Shown one piece after another: positions 32,851 through 43,799 of a stretch of 64,000 bases of DNA. The stretch comes from Apiospora phragmitis (Eukaryota; Ascomycota; Sordariomycetes; Amphisphaeriales; Apiosporaceae), in contig JAQQWL010000018.1 of the NCBI GenBank assembly GCA_038363925.1, forward strand, positions 744,001 to 808,000, written 5' to 3'. Every line of letters begins with the position of its first letter. The first letter of the stretch is position 1. The position numbers were made by a program, and so were the translations under genes. The notes under the pieces are model-generated. The model searched no databases. It had not been told where the DNA came from and saw only the letters and a program-made list of their open reading frames with translations.

Positions 32851-33342
32851 TTAGTGAGATGACTGGTTTGCGTCCAGTCGACCTGTCGCAATAGCAAATC
32901 GTATGGTTGCTCGAACGGCCTCCATATTAGGAGACCAGAACCTATCGTCCGACGGTGACTTGCCGCCTAGATAAAACGATAGGTTGCTCCTGTGGGTGCC
33001 TGTGCATTGAAGCATTTCCGTTCGGCATGCTGCCCATCTGCTGCATCGGAAGAGGAAGTGTTCCACCGTCTCTCTCGCTTGTCCGCACTCGCACTGGTCC
33101 GTCGGTGCCGCTTCGATTCGGTAGAGATATGCGTTCAGTCGGGCCATTCCTGTCCGGAGCTGGGCCAAGACGCTGGCTTCTTTCCACGAGAGACCATCGT
33201 ATAACGTTCGTGTGTGTTTTCCTGGCAGAGCTATATCGATCCTTTTGGAGTATCTCCCGACGTGTTCCGGCAGGCTTGCACCGGCTTCCCGCTTGGTCCG
33301 CGCAATGTTTAGTATCGTCGACTTTGCTCCGGGGAATTGCAC
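32851..33342 (-). pseudogene. LINE fragment: C-terminal part of a Tad-type ORF2
   Basis: 163 codons to the stop at 32851. It contains TLYDGLSWKEASVLAQLRTG, then a CCHC-like finger ECGQARETVEHFLFRCSRW, typical of the end of Tad/I-type ORF2 proteins after the reverse transcriptase and RNase H regions. Everything upstream is missing: the fragment stops at 33342, where a TA and the candidate Tc1-like terminal repeat begin. The transposon therefore appears to have inserted in the LINE. Confidence 0.8.
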
Positions 33343-33344
33343 TA

Positions 33345-34150
33345 CAGTCGCTAGCGAAACCTGCGTCCTCTTTCCACTCTTTCATAGTTGTCGATTTGGA
33401 CCCATGTTGCAGGGATACGTGCTGACACCATGTACTCCTCCCTTCTCACAAGTACTGAGCCAATTCTGGCTTTGCTTATCCTTCCCGTGTGCATGCATAA
33501 ATCGATCACAATATTCTAGAAGCATTTTATGCTCGATAAGAGCTCGAGCCACAAACCGCTAACAGTCGCTTATGCTCGCTCTCCTTGGCATTGCAATCGT
33601 TCCTGCATCTCTAAGATGGTCAAGAACTAGTTGAGCGATGCTCACTCCGCATGTTTGACGGCTGCTGTCTTTTGGCATTGCCTTCGAATCCTTACACACT
33701 AAATGCTTCATTAAAACCATCATAAAATTCTACTTGGCTCGGTACGATCCGTCGAGGCCGATCCAGCCCACTGCAATAGTGGATAGCGTCTATAATATGG
33801 GGCTCTTGGTTTCCCAAGCTAGCAGGCTGCCGACCTCTGTCGGATTTAAAGCACAGGTGCCAAGCAGCGCTATGGTCACTGGACTGTTCGGCCACAGTGG
33901 CTGCCACAGCACCCTGACTTCCCTAGTTCTTCTCTATCCTGCTTTTTTTCCCAAACACCTCTGTGGTTGAAGTAGCCAATCAGCTAGCCATGCTTTCCAT
34001 CGATTCACAGAGTACCTCCGTCGATTCGCATTCGCAAGACTATGTTGATAGCCAAAGCCCAGCACCCGACTTACCTGGCGTGATTCAGACCCAAACCAGC
34101 GAACAATCGAGTCGGAGTGCAATGCCTTCTCAGCCAGAAACCCTCGGTCA
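33345..34150 (+). mobile_element. Tc1-like two-gene element, copy 3, truncated accessory end
   Basis: Starts with CAGTCGCTAGCGAAACC just after TA (33343-33344), continues through the end region shared with 6020-6291, then the accessory gene's upstream frame (33734, MARYDPSRPIQPTAI) and N-terminus (about 33990: LSIDSQS, then DSQSPAPDLPGVIQTQTSEQ). Similarity to copy 1 ends near 34150. The transposase and the rest of the accessory gene are gone. Confidence 0.7.
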
Positions 34151-34156
34151 AAAGGT

Positions 34157-34419
34157 TCAAGGTCTTGTTCAACCCACCACTGTAGGCCAGAGTGCCTTGC
34201 GAACTGACAGTGAACAGAGCCAAACCGGGCTTGCATATCTTGGCTTGTTATCAATGTTCCTATCAAGGTATCCAATGTCCTTACGACAAGATCCTTCGAG
34301 TTAGCGATAGTCTGCGGGGCCTGGACCAAGCCATCGATAACCTTGTAAGCGGCTTTGGCACTCTGCGTCGCAAAGCCAGCAACAGCGATCACACTCGCCG
34401 TGACGCTTAATGAATCCAT
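34157..34419 (-). pseudogene. NLR N-terminal domain fragment
   Basis: Starts MDSLSVTASVIAVAGFATQS at 34419 and continues AKAAYKVIDGLVQAPQTI, the usual first helices of fungal STAND N-terminal domains. Past about 34200 the family sequence ends, and the open frame runs on into antisense of the Tc1-like relic. Only about 70-85 residues of the NLR remain. Confidence 0.8.
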
Positions 34420-34904
34420 GGCGTTGTAACTCTCTTGTATTTAATTAGTGTACGTACTTTATACATGTACCCAGACTTATTATTTATCTTATGTACGTAT
34501 TACATAAATATAAGTTGATATTTTTAACATCTATACGAAGCGGCCTACCTTAGGTAGCCCACGCCCAAGTCCCTGCGCCCATGCATATGGACTAAGGGAA
34601 TATCACTATCCATAGCTGACTTCTGTCCTGGAGAGCCGAATGAAGCTGCTATTGGGACCACAAACAGATACACGTAGCGTAATGTGGCACGATCATATTT
34701 AGGTAGTGTTTTATTCGGCGCAAATGCCTGCTCGATTGATAGACAGCTCTTGAGGATCTACCCGACGAGCAATTACGGGTACACGACGGGAGATAAGTTT
34801 TAGCCGTAGGCCCCTACTGGGAGCGAAGAGGCTTGAGAAACAAAATAGGAGTCGATGCGGCCCAAGAAGCTGAACGGCTAAGCTATACTTATTTAGCGCC
34901 CCTT
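34420..34904. other. AT-rich spacer, no gene
   Basis: 34430-34550 is clearly richer in A and T than its surroundings and contains TACGTA-type short palindromes. No coding feature. Confidence 0.4.
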
Positions 34905-35720
34905 ACTACTTTCCTCGGTCCTGAGCTGGCCCCGGCAGCAGACGTCCAAAACAGGTGCTCTCTAACAATCCACACCCTAACATGCCATACTTGCGCTATA
35001 TATAATGTAAAACGACTAAATATATTAAAGCTTTGATCGAAATCGTGGGTCGTACTGCTAAAGTTATTTGAGATTGTCTTGCTTGACCTAAGTACGTCCA
35101 CAGCCTCCAGAGAGATGGTAGAAAGATCCCATCAGTATCAATCACAGAGGCCTCCATACTCCCCGACCCTAGTCGATATTGAGATCCACAGACTTGGGGG
35201 CATGACAACGGCTTTCGACATGCACCCCGACCACCTGCAGAGCTTGAAGGCCCCAACGACCGGACATGATCGCTTGGTGGAGCTATCACGGGAGAATGGA
35301 AGACTACGGCAAGAGGCGCTGTACTTCCGAGGGCTGAGCAGAGAGGTCACTCCGCTGCTCGCTGTACTGCAGTATCATATCAATGAGCTCTCATCGACTG
35401 TACGGAAATGCAATGAGAAGATCGAAAAGGCCAATGCGCAGTGGGAGGTAGAGGAGAGTAGCAGAGTGGAATGACGAGTGAGGTACTACATGGACGTCGT
35501 ACAACAACGTTTAGGTAGGCTCGGGTTTGGATTTTAGGGTCTAGCAGAATGGGTTCAATGATTAGTGCAGTATTTTCTGAATAGACTATCGCCATGGTTT
35601 GGAGCCTACTAAGGAATAAGGCGAGTTACGAAAGATGAATTTCTCCTCGGTTCAATGGCCTTTTCTTGTAATGTACTATCGCGGCAGTGGCGATACATTC
35701 GTGGGCATCATTCGTCACCT
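34905..35720. repeat. ~800-bp repeat carrying coiled-coil gene E2
   Basis: Inverted match to about 21095-21845, including flanks on both sides of the small gene (GGTCCTGAGCTGGC and CGGCAGCAGA blocks upstream; GGCCTTTTCTTGTAATG downstream). Confidence 0.75.
35115..35474 (+). CDS. Small coiled-coil protein, copy E2
   Basis: 119 residues from the ATG at 35115 (MVERSHQYQSQRPPYSP). It keeps the TLVDIEIHRLGGMTTAFDM segment and the coiled-coil helix of E1 with few substitutions and no gaps. The open frame is preserved in both copies although the flanks have drifted. A GTACG/ACAG pair just upstream could mark an intron and hence a longer protein. Function unknown. Confidence 0.65.
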   Translation: MVERSHQYQSQRPPYSPTLVDIEIHRLGGMTTAFDMHPDHLQSLKAPTTGHDRLVELSRENGRLRQEALYFRGLSREVTPLLAVLQYHINELSSTVRKCNEKIEKANAQWEVEESSRVE

Positions 35721-35747
35721 CAGGTGATGGGTCTCTTATCAATCAAG

Positions 35748-35782
35748 CCCAAAGCGACGGGATAGCACCCTGGAGTAGACGG
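35748..35782 (+). other. Relic of the 3' end of the chromodomain gene
   Basis: About 35 bp (AGCCCAAAGCGACGGGATAG and onward) match the last codons and stop of the gene at 40211-40807 with one mismatch. The rest of that gene is not found here. Confidence 0.6.
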
Positions 35783-35861
35783 AACACAACAAGCCGTCAA
35801 TTACGATAGCCACCAGTCTGAGGCCCTATAGGGACTTATCCATATCGATATACAACTTGGC

Positions 35862-36260
35862 CATGTTTGCGGTTCGCTTTCTTCATATTCCTGTGTTAAT
35901 TGGCGGTTGGTCCTTTGTCTTAGTTGGCAATGGGACAACAACAGCGCTACGGTCTGTGTCTTCACTCAAGGACCATGGATATTCAGCTTCTTGCGGCGTG
36001 ACAAATGGGATGTTGGGAGATATCTCCCCTCACTTCTCTACAAGTCTACCCACCCAACATGGGATGTAGGATGTGTATACAGACGGCAACGAAGGCTCAA
36101 TAACAACATGGGTGCTGGGCAGTGACACAGCCACTTTTGTCAATGTGGCTAGTGTGCTTAGCCACCCCTTAGACTCGATGTAAATGCCTGGATGAATTAG
36201 CTGCCTGTTCATTCTTCACCCAACCTGGGTACTACTGAGAATGAATGTTGCTTTTTTCGA
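35862..36260. repeat. Direct repeat of 22386-22770
   Basis: Shared blocks include TTTGCGGTTCGCTTTCTTCA, TTAATTGGCGGTTGG and ACGGCAACGAAGGCTCAATA. Short indels separate the copies. No gene is evident in it. Confidence 0.75.
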
Positions 36261-36284
36261 GTTTATGCCTCGTAACGCATTCTG

Positions 36285-36698
36285 CTAACTGCTGTCTAAT
36301 CTACCGTTTTCAAGGTCCAGGGACCATTCGCTACAAAGCGGGCACTCGCCGAGACGCGGAGTCGAGCATTCAAGATGGTAGACGTAAACGTGGCATCCAA
36401 CCTTTTCTCCGCCACAGTAGTCACAAGGACTCAGCCCGTGCTCCAGTTCTAAGTGGTGCCACACATCAGTGATTGGATCGGTCGAGTCTTCAGGGTAAAT
36501 GGGGCAGATATGGGTGATTCTATGATCGGACAGTTCGTTTGGTGATGTTCGCTTTCCACAGCGATCGCAACGGATCAGATGGTGTCTTTCCAAGTAATGG
36601 TCTTCTCGGTTCTCCGTATTAGTCAATTCGCAATCGCATTCGGAACATTTGTTGTGCTCGTCGAACTGAGCATTTATGTTGGTACTCCGCAGAACCAT
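36285..36698 (-). CDS. Zinc-finger (C2H2-like) protein, partial
   Basis: 137 residues to the stop at 36285. Successive Cys/His pairs are visible: CSECDCEL with HYLERHH, IRCDRCGKR with HRITH, then HHLELEHG with CDYCGGEK, YHLEC and CPLC. This is the pattern of irregular fungal C2H2 fingers that bind DNA or protein. The start at 36698 is the first ATG, and upstream finger exons are probably missing: the frame begins just before the first finger and abuts the aminotransferase fragment at 36727. Possibly a truncated gene. Confidence 0.6.
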   Translation of the reverse strand: MVLRSTNINAQFDEHNKCSECDCELTNTENREDHYLERHHLIRCDRCGKRTSPNELSDHRITHICPIYPEDSTDPITDVWHHLELEHGLSPCDYCGGEKVGCHVYVYHLECSTPRLGECPLCSEWSLDLENGRLDSS

Positions 36699-36726
36699 GA
36701 CACTCGCGGCATACCGAGAAAAGACC

Positions 36727-37117
36727 CTACAGTGGATTCCGAACCTGCCACGGATAGGTGGACTGGATGAACTGGGTGGCGCGGAAACCCTTGAACACAG
36801 CTCGGAGCGCGTTTGTGCCGCTGCTGACGCAGATAACCGAGGTTGAGGAAATCCGCGATGCGTTGTTGTAGCATGACACGGAAGCTCGGACCAGGGCTCT
36901 CAGCTCCTGGCAGGATCTTGGCAACAAAGCGCTGCTGGCTGGCACGGGCCTTGAAGTTCTCATTGGGAGTGTTGGCGAGGATCATGTCGACTGCGTTGAA
37001 GTCGCCCTCGGGACGGTTGCCCTGGGTAGAGATCAATGGCAAAGGGTTGCCAGGCGGGAACGCCGGATGGCCGCCTAGCACTGCGAGTTGGCGAATGGTG
37101 CTTTCGACAGGAGCCAT
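36727..37117 (-). pseudogene. DegT/DnrJ/EryC1-type aminotransferase, N-terminal fragment
   Basis: Begins MAPVESTIRQLAVLGGHPAF at 37117 and reads to about residue 90 (RVMLQQRIADFLNL). The family motif VSSGTNALRAVFKG then appears in another frame (to 36727), so one base has been lost near 36845. In the family, SGTNAL binds the pyridoxal phosphate cofactor. Everything after YPWQVRN, including the catalytic lysine region, is missing. It is a truncated, frameshifted relic. Confidence 0.6.
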
Positions 37118-37315
37118 GGTGTGCTTGGCTATTCGGAAATCCTTGAGTTGAAGGTGGTACTACTGCTTCCCGTTAGAACAAGAATGAGCCTTGACACTGG
37201 AGCAACTCTGCCAACTCACAAGACTATTGTAATCTTACTTGACTCTGTCTATGCCCGGGAAGTCCGATCCTAGCTCAGCACCAATAGACCCAAACCTACT
37301 TGTCATTTGAGAAAA

Positions 37316-37365
37316 ACGGTAACTATAAGAGAGTGTAGAGAGGACGCAGGTTTCGCTAGCGACTG
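37316..37365. repeat. Isolated Tc1-like end in a dispersed repeat
   Basis: About 50 bp ending GGTTTCGCTAGCGACTG followed by TA at 37366-37367. The following 70 bp match the dispersed repeat at 10640-10570, which lacks the insertion. Confidence 0.6.
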
Positions 37366-37439
37366 TAGTTTCGGCCTCCAGTATCCTTTCTACATACTAC
37401 TTCGTGGGAATTGGAGAGACCCGAAAGTGCTCCAAGTTT

Positions 37440-38099
37440 GTTGTGGTTTGTTGGCTTTGCTCATTTGGGCCGGCGGCGCCATCAGCGGGGGACGGGAGAT
37501 CGTCGCACCGTTTCCCTTGTCGCTCGCTGGAGACCAGACAAAGAGGCTACCCGACGGAGTCAGCTCACGAAACGGCGCCTGTGATGGTGGCAAACTTGAG
37601 CAAGGGCTAGAACCCGCATTTTCTTCCTTTTCTCAAGCAACCAGTTAGACGCTGTGCCCGAGAAGACCACACTTGCCCCCCTTGACGACCAGTCAGATCA
37701 GCGTGCCTGAGCTACCACAAAGTTCCACAATTGAGGTTGGATTGGTCATGTAGCTGCTTGAGGCTCATTATGGATCAGAATTGGTATTCGGCTTCACCGG
37801 CTCATGGCAGCCGCTGTACCCAAGAGTATTGGTGTTCTTTCATAGGGCAGCTACTACTGCATGGCGCTTTGAGAATGAAATGTATGACTGGTACTCTGCA
37901 TGAAGTTGGAAAAGCGAGACACAACCGGGCTGATAACTTGTCAGACTACCAAGAACGAGACGTGGCCAACTACAAGAGCGGATCATCGTCTCAGGCGGCA
38001 GGCAAATATCCGACGGCATACAAGGATGTGGATTGGCACTTCAGGAGAGAGCCTTAGCGAGGTTACGATAGCGCTACGTCCCTCGCCTAAAGGGGAACT
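37440..38099. other. No gene recognised
   Basis: Short frames without motifs between two Tc1-like end relics. Confidence 0.35.
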
Positions 38100-38384
38100 A
38101 TGAGAGAGTGAAGAGAGACGCTGACAGTGACGGTTGCATTGCGAAAGAGAGCATAAACTGTCAGCAGCTTCTGGCTCCAGATCTTGTCCGGCATAAGGGA
38201 ATGCAAATATACTGTACTATATGCGAGTTATGAATGCACAAGGGAAGGATAAGCAAAGCCAGAAATGGACTCTGTACTTGCGAGCATAGAGGGGTACATC
38301 CTGTAAGCAGCTACCCCTGCAGAGTGGGTCCAGAATGGGAAGTATGAAAGAGTAGAGAGAGGACGCAGGTTTCGCTAGCGACTG
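38100..38384. repeat. Tc1-like element end, relic
   Basis: Matches 6020-6291 in the same orientation (TAAGCAAAGCCAGAAATGGA and GTAAGCAGCTACC blocks), ending in the same terminal repeat with TA at 38385-38386. The element body to its left is lost. Confidence 0.7.
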
Positions 38385-38765
38385 TATCTCTAGTGCTAGC
38401 TGCGAGGGGCATCGTATGCCCCTCTTTATAAAACAGAAAAGGGGTTCGTGCGCGCAGGCACGTGGCACCCCTTTTGGAGCAATATGAACAGCTTCAGTTC
38501 CAGCTGTTCCAACAGATGGCATAGTTGTATGATCCTCCTCGATATCACTGGTCGTCCACCAAGGCAGGATCAGCTCCATTCAATTTCCAGAGCCACAGGT
38601 TCGGCGCCTGCCGTACCAGTAGGCGCTATGGCAGTATACAGGCGATGTTTCGCACTCAGTAAGACAGACTATTCACTTCGACACTGGCGCCTGGCTTCCC
38701 CTCGAAATGGATGGTGACCCGATGATTCGACGTTGTCTATAAGCCATCTTGTTTGCAATGTATTG

Positions 38766-39310
38766 TTATTCTTCTAGGGCTTTTCTAATGCTTAGTATCT
38801 TTTCTTCGCACCTCGCATTCATGAGCTTTAGCTGTGCCGATATTGAGATTGCTTCGTCTAGCTTCACTCGTTGGTTTTCATAGTCCTTTCTCATATTCAC
38901 CAGTTCGTTCTCGACCTTCTCACGGGCATCCCGCTCGGCTTGGAGTGACTCATTGCAGCCCCGCAACTCCGACTCTAGCCGATCGATCTCTTCTGTCAAG
39001 CTGGTGATTCGTGATGTGAAAGTACCATCAACCGGGGTCTTCTGCGACGTATCAGCTGACGATATCCTGTTCCAAACATAGGGATGTCCAATTCTCTTAC
39101 TCCAATGCTGCGGACTTTCTCACCATTGTGATGCGGTGAAACCACAGCTTCAAACGTACGTCCGACACCTTCACATATTATTCTGTATGCTCCGACTGAA
39201 TGATCGCTTAGATGTTTCGTAAAGAGGGGCTCGGCCTCCGGTAGCAGCTGCCAACCGTATGCATCCTTTTTGGAGGTGATCAAGCGAACTTCGGACGGAT
39301 CAATTCTCAC
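38766..39310 (-). CDS. Unknown protein with C-terminal coiled coil, frame broken or spliced
   Basis: The first part from 39310 reads RIDPSEVRLITSKKDAYGW, then GAYRIICEGVGRTFEAVV. Near 39070 the coding-like frame changes and continues SADTSQKTPVDGTF, then a long coiled coil (TEEIDRLESELRGCNESLQA to CEEKILSIRKALEE) to the stop at 38766. Either a small intron or an indel lies at the switch; no clear donor was found. An upstream exon ending GVRIDP-type sequence is likely. No family recognised. Confidence 0.45.
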
Positions 39311-39664
39311 ACCAATATGCTGTGCTAGAACAAGTTAGAAGTCATTCCCAAGATAGATCTCATTCGACGAACCGATATGGTCAGCAAGCACCGTCCTGCA
39401 CCTAACCCGCCACCTTTTTCTTTCCAAATTACTGGCTTTCACAACACTCATGGCCCAAGTTGCAATCACACACCCTCAATTACTGACATGTTCGCGGCGG
39501 TAAGCCCTTAAAATCCTGGAAGGTCTTCGATATGGACAGTCTACACATTGGACTCAGCGCTTGGTCAGCTCGTTCTAAATTCCGGTAGAAGTAGATAACG
39601 CTCTAGCCCCTAGCCAAAACTTGGAATCGTAACAGTTTCTTCCATAAGATTGCCATTGCAGAGC

Positions 39665-39880
39665 GATACTATAGATCTGGAAGTGGCGAGAGCTGTTTCT
39701 TAGCTACAATAGCGTCCGGCAACGGTAGATATAGCTTGGTTTGCGGGGGTGAAATGGGGATGACATAATGAGCTCGAGCTAGGCGAGCGTCGCCAGGGCA
39801 GCTGCTGATCTGGTTCTGAACCTTTGTTGGCGAGAGGAATCTCGGGCCAGCGGCGTGTCTTGAGGAGCCGTTCTGTAACG
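39665..39880 (-). repeat. Dispersed repeat, third full copy
   Basis: Inverted relative to 11055-11240, with CTCGCCAACA, GATCAGCAGCTGCCCTGG and GACGCTATTGTAGCT in order. No MADS-like frame follows here. Confidence 0.55.
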
Positions 39881-40210
39881 GCACGGGGGTGGCATCAGAA
39901 GCGGTTCAAGCGAAAGTCGGAACAAGACACGCGCCATGAATTGTGTTGCGCCAGAAGGTCATCAGGACTTGATCCCACGGCTGCGGCGGAAGAGCCGTAC
40001 TAAGCTAGTTCTGGAGTTTTCAATGAGCTGAGCAAGAGCCAGGCCCGATGAATAAACTTTCCATATTGCCCGCCATGCAGTGCGCCATAAATCCTTAGTC
40101 CATTGAGTATGGGAGACCCAGACTACATAAGCAATCACCTAGATATATATATCCCAGCTATCCCCTTCACACCTCCCCTATGAAATATATATATTACATA
40201 ACTCACCGTA

Positions 40211-40807
40211 ATGTGCAAGTCCCGCATGAGCACAATGCAATCCTTCATGGCACGCCGTTCACAGAACTCGCCAATACCCACGGGGAGACATAGCCCGTTA
40301 TGCTCCCAAGATACTAGCGCAACCATGCCGGAGGCGCAGGAAACTGACTTCCGGCTTCCCGAGGAATGGGAGGTGCAGGAAATCCTGGACGAGAAAGTCG
40401 TCGGCGAGAAGACGTATTATTTGATCGGCTGGAAACCCACTCTCGTGCCTGAAATAGAAGTAAGCACAACACTACTTCAAGCGTGGCGGAACGAGATGGA
40501 CCATTTGGTTTCTCCCAACCGTTGTTCTGCCTTGGAAAGTCATGTGGTGCTGCAACGGTGTGATCAGTGGCTGGGTACTATCATCGGAGAAGAAGTGCTG
40601 GACGGTGCGACTCACTATAGGGTCCAGTGGGAGCCGACCTTCGAACCTGATAGCAATCTGGTGGAGATGGCCGAGCTGCTCCAGAAGTGGAGGCTGAAGC
40701 TTCGAACGCGGAGTGGGCGATTATATACGGAAAGGAGTAGGGTGGGGGGTCGCAGGAAGTCCGATCGGGGTCGAAGCCCAAAGCGACGGAATAGCACCCT
40801 GGAGTAG
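40211..40807 (+). CDS. Small protein with two chromodomain-like modules
   Basis: 198 residues, or 160 from the internal ATG at 40325 (MPEAQETDFRLPEEW). Residues ~52-98 (EEWEVQEILDEKVVGEKTYY, LIGWKP, LLQAWRN) fit a chromodomain: aromatic residues, the paired Y/W pattern and a closing helix. Residues ~118-165 (QWLGTIIGEEVLDGATHY, RVQWEPTF, LLQKWR) form a second, more divergent module. The tail is basic (RRKSDRGRSPKRR). Chromodomains read methylated lysines in histones or target integrases. The small size and absence of other domains leave a chromatin-reader role or a retroelement-derived remnant open. Its 3' end recurs as a relic at 35748. Confidence 0.65.
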   Translation: MCKSRMSTMQSFMARRSQNSPIPTGRHSPLCSQDTSATMPEAQETDFRLPEEWEVQEILDEKVVGEKTYYLIGWKPTLVPEIEVSTTLLQAWRNEMDHLVSPNRCSALESHVVLQRCDQWLGTIIGEEVLDGATHYRVQWEPTFEPDSNLVEMAELLQKWRLKLRTRSGRLYTERSRVGGRRKSDRGRSPKRRNSTLE

Positions 40808-41521
40808 ACGAGACCCGGACCAGGCCAGTGGCGACGACAGAGTAGATACATAGTAAGTTCTATTGTCCTCAACCAGAGATTCATTCTAACAATACCAAGT
40901 GCTATTATTGATAGCCGACTCGGTTGGACGTGCCACGAAGGCCGGTTCATGAACATCGCATATGGAATGGAAGACGAAGTAAAAGAATAGGGGTAGGACG
41001 TACTAGAAACTCCTAGGGCTGTAGCGCTTTCAGATGATGTTAGACCCTACTCCTCCGTGGACATGTATAACCCGTCCATCGTCTGACTTGTAAAGCTTGA
41101 GGCTCTCGCAACAGCATCCTGCCCTAGCTTGTCCACAGTCGAGCTATAGTCATGAGTGCTTGCCACTTCCGCGCTCCTGGCGGTATCCTGTACAGTGGAA
41201 TGCTCGCGATTTGAGGTGCTGGCGAGCGGTGTGTCATGCGTCCTCATATCCCGATCAGGGGTGTCAAAAGTGTATCGTCCAGGGTCAATGCGGTTCCTTA
41301 ATCTCGTCTTCTTTTGCGGTCTCAAATTATCCGCCTCTTGCCCCGGTCGGTGGCCGACTGCAGCAAGGCAAATACGATTTCTCACCTATCAATATGCTTC
41401 CAAGCACCAGTGCCAATCCATAAAGCATGCGTAAACCTAACTAGCCCTCAAGATCTTCTTAAGTCTGGCCTAATATAATTACGGCAGCCTGAAGCTCACC
41501 CGTATCTAGGTAAGTGTCCGT
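40808..41521. other. No recognised gene
   Basis: A 112-residue hydrophilic frame at 41047-41385 (minus) may be a terminal exon of something. No motif seen. Confidence 0.3.
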
Positions 41522-42551
41522 CTAGCGCTGTCTTTGTCGGGATGCCTCCTGCCTCAACTCAATCATCACCTTTGCAACAGTAGCCAGCTCCTCATGCACT
41601 TCCCCTTCGACCATGTCCCTTCCAAAGTGCTGCATAACCTTATCAGTGTGCCACTTCTTAGTCTCTGCATTGATCAGTATGAACTTCTTCTCAGCCGTAT
41701 CTTCGCTGCTCATTGCTTTCTTAACAAATTCCGAAACGCTGTTTTTATTCACATCTCGCAACAGGCCGGATTTGACCGGCCAAGGAATATTTCTCCCCGT
41801 CATTTCCTACAATTTTCGTTAGAGAGCACGTAAGATTGCGACTGAATAAACGAACCTGGCCTGGATGTCTGGATTTGATATCAGACCAACGCATGCGGTA
41901 TTCACTCAAGGCTTCTGTCCATTCGGCAGCTAATTTCTGCTCCCTTTCCATTTGGGCGAGGCGAAGTCTCTCACGAGCGCTCTCCCGCGCTTTCCGTATT
42001 TCCTCCGCCACTTTTCGTCTTTCCTCCTCCGCCGCCTTTCGTTGCTCTTCCTCTTTTTGCGCCTTCTCTCGAAAATGTTGATTGACAGCTGCGTAATTTC
42101 CGGGATCCTTCCGTCCCGCCTTGTCTTCAAACCTCCATTTCCCGTTGTCTGGTGTAGAATAACTGCTCCAATATTGCTTGGAGGCTTTATTTGTTCGGCC
42201 TTGGGATTGGTCTACGACTATCTTCTCCAAGGCTAACTTCCATCGGTGCACCGTGCCATCTATTTGTCCCTGGTGTAGGTGACATAGCGTGTGAATAGCT
42301 GCCGTCTTTAAGCTGCGCGACGATGCGGCGGCTGCTGGCTTGGTGTTGGCGAGGGTGAAGAGGATGTCGAAACCGTGCTTGAAGGACCCCACGGAATTCA
42401 TGCATCTAGAGTTTCCACGAGATTTATTATAGCCGGTGCAACTGTGCACACCTTTCTTCGGATGCTTTAACTCCAGTATTGTGTCGGGATCCCATATTCT
42501 GGATCGAGACTGGGGTCGGGGCTGATGCTGTGGTCGGGACTGATACCCCAT
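41522..42551 (-). CDS. Fungal-specific two-exon protein with HPDK-like C-terminus
   Basis: Exons 42551-41856 and 41806-41522 flank a 49-bp phase-0 intron (GTTCGT, CTAAC, GTAG); the spliced product is 326 residues. A conserved Cys/His N-terminal part (CTGYNKSRGNSRCMNSV, IHTLCHLHQGQIDGTVHRW) is followed by a charged coiled coil (REKAQKEEEQRKAAEEERRK and onward). The end has the form EKKFILINAETKKWHTDKV, resembling the RWHPDK motif of J-like domains with His-Thr-Asp in place of His-Pro-Asp. Such proteins are common as uncharacterised fungal proteins. The frame and splice sites are intact and this may be a functional gene. The cellular role is unknown. Confidence 0.72.
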
Positions 42552-43799
42552 AGTGGCGGTGGAAGAAACGGGAAAGCTGGAGAACTAACAGAGAAGAACA
42601 GCATGATGGAGAGTATTTATAGTGCTCTGAGCCTCTTACTAAGCTAAGGAGGCCCTTACGAGTCATCCTCGCGAGCAACTTTTCTTACCTACCAATGGCT
42701 CTGATGTGGCGCGGGTGTGTGTATGACGCTTATCTAGGTATTTGCAGCGCACATGCGGTACGAAACTGGCTTCCAAATTTGGTAAGGGCGGGTTTATCCA
42801 GAGGCGGTAAATGGGAGACACCCAAGAGTCATAGAGAACACTGGACGATAAGCGTTGGCGCTGACAAGGAAGACAGCGCGTTATACTGTTGGGGGATATC
42901 TCTCCGTACTCCTCTACAAGCCCACCAGACTCCAGATGTATCTTAACTATTCTATATTTACATGACGTAACTTAGTTCATAAATACCTCGCCTGTTATTA
43001 GACTTCCGAGGAAGGCCAAGGCATTTTAGCAAAACACTCCTTCACCACACCTATATACTCATTTTATAGGGGGCCGACTATGGCAGGATAAACTTAGGGC
43101 GGAGGTAGCTAGAGGATGACTGGCAAGAAAGCACCAGCCATGGAGCTTTGGCAGTTCATCAAGATACTCTGTATAATCTGCTTTATATATGTTGGAGGTA
43201 TTCCACAGCACATATGGCTAGTGGGGTGGCTTGACCCCACACAGGCCTTGTTCAGCATGTTAGTTAGGGTGCTTCCCACCACATCATCAACATCACCATA
43301 GATCATGAATGGACACATGTGATCTCCCAACAATATATCTTATCATAGTGTCCTGGAGCAGGAGTCAATTATGCACTTGCCCCGAACCAGAATGAGCTGT
43401 CCGCCTAGAGGTGAACGGCGACTTTTGTCCGTTGCAGAACGGGCTATTCACGCCCAGGAAGGACATTTACGTACTGCGAAAACCAAGTTTAGCGTCCGTA
43501 TTCAAATCTGAGATTCTTGGTAACAAGGTGGTGCAGGGTATCTGTGCATAGAGCGCGTAGCGAACTTTTTTGAGTATAGATGGCGTGGGCAGAATTTGGC
43601 CTTCATCCGCTGTACAGATACTCCGCTCTACCGCATTGGCAGGAATCTTAGGGTTGGAATCTGGACGCTGGACCTGGATTTTACAGTACGTAAACTACTC
43701 CGAGAGAACAAATCCAAAGGTCGACCTTCAAAATTACTATCTTCTTTTTATTCTTTTGTATCGAGGGCACCTTCCTAATCCAGTAATTTCTACCACTAT
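42552..43799. other. No gene recognised
   Basis: Short frames on both strands only. The 5' end of the adjacent LINE could begin within the last few hundred bases. Confidence 0.35.
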
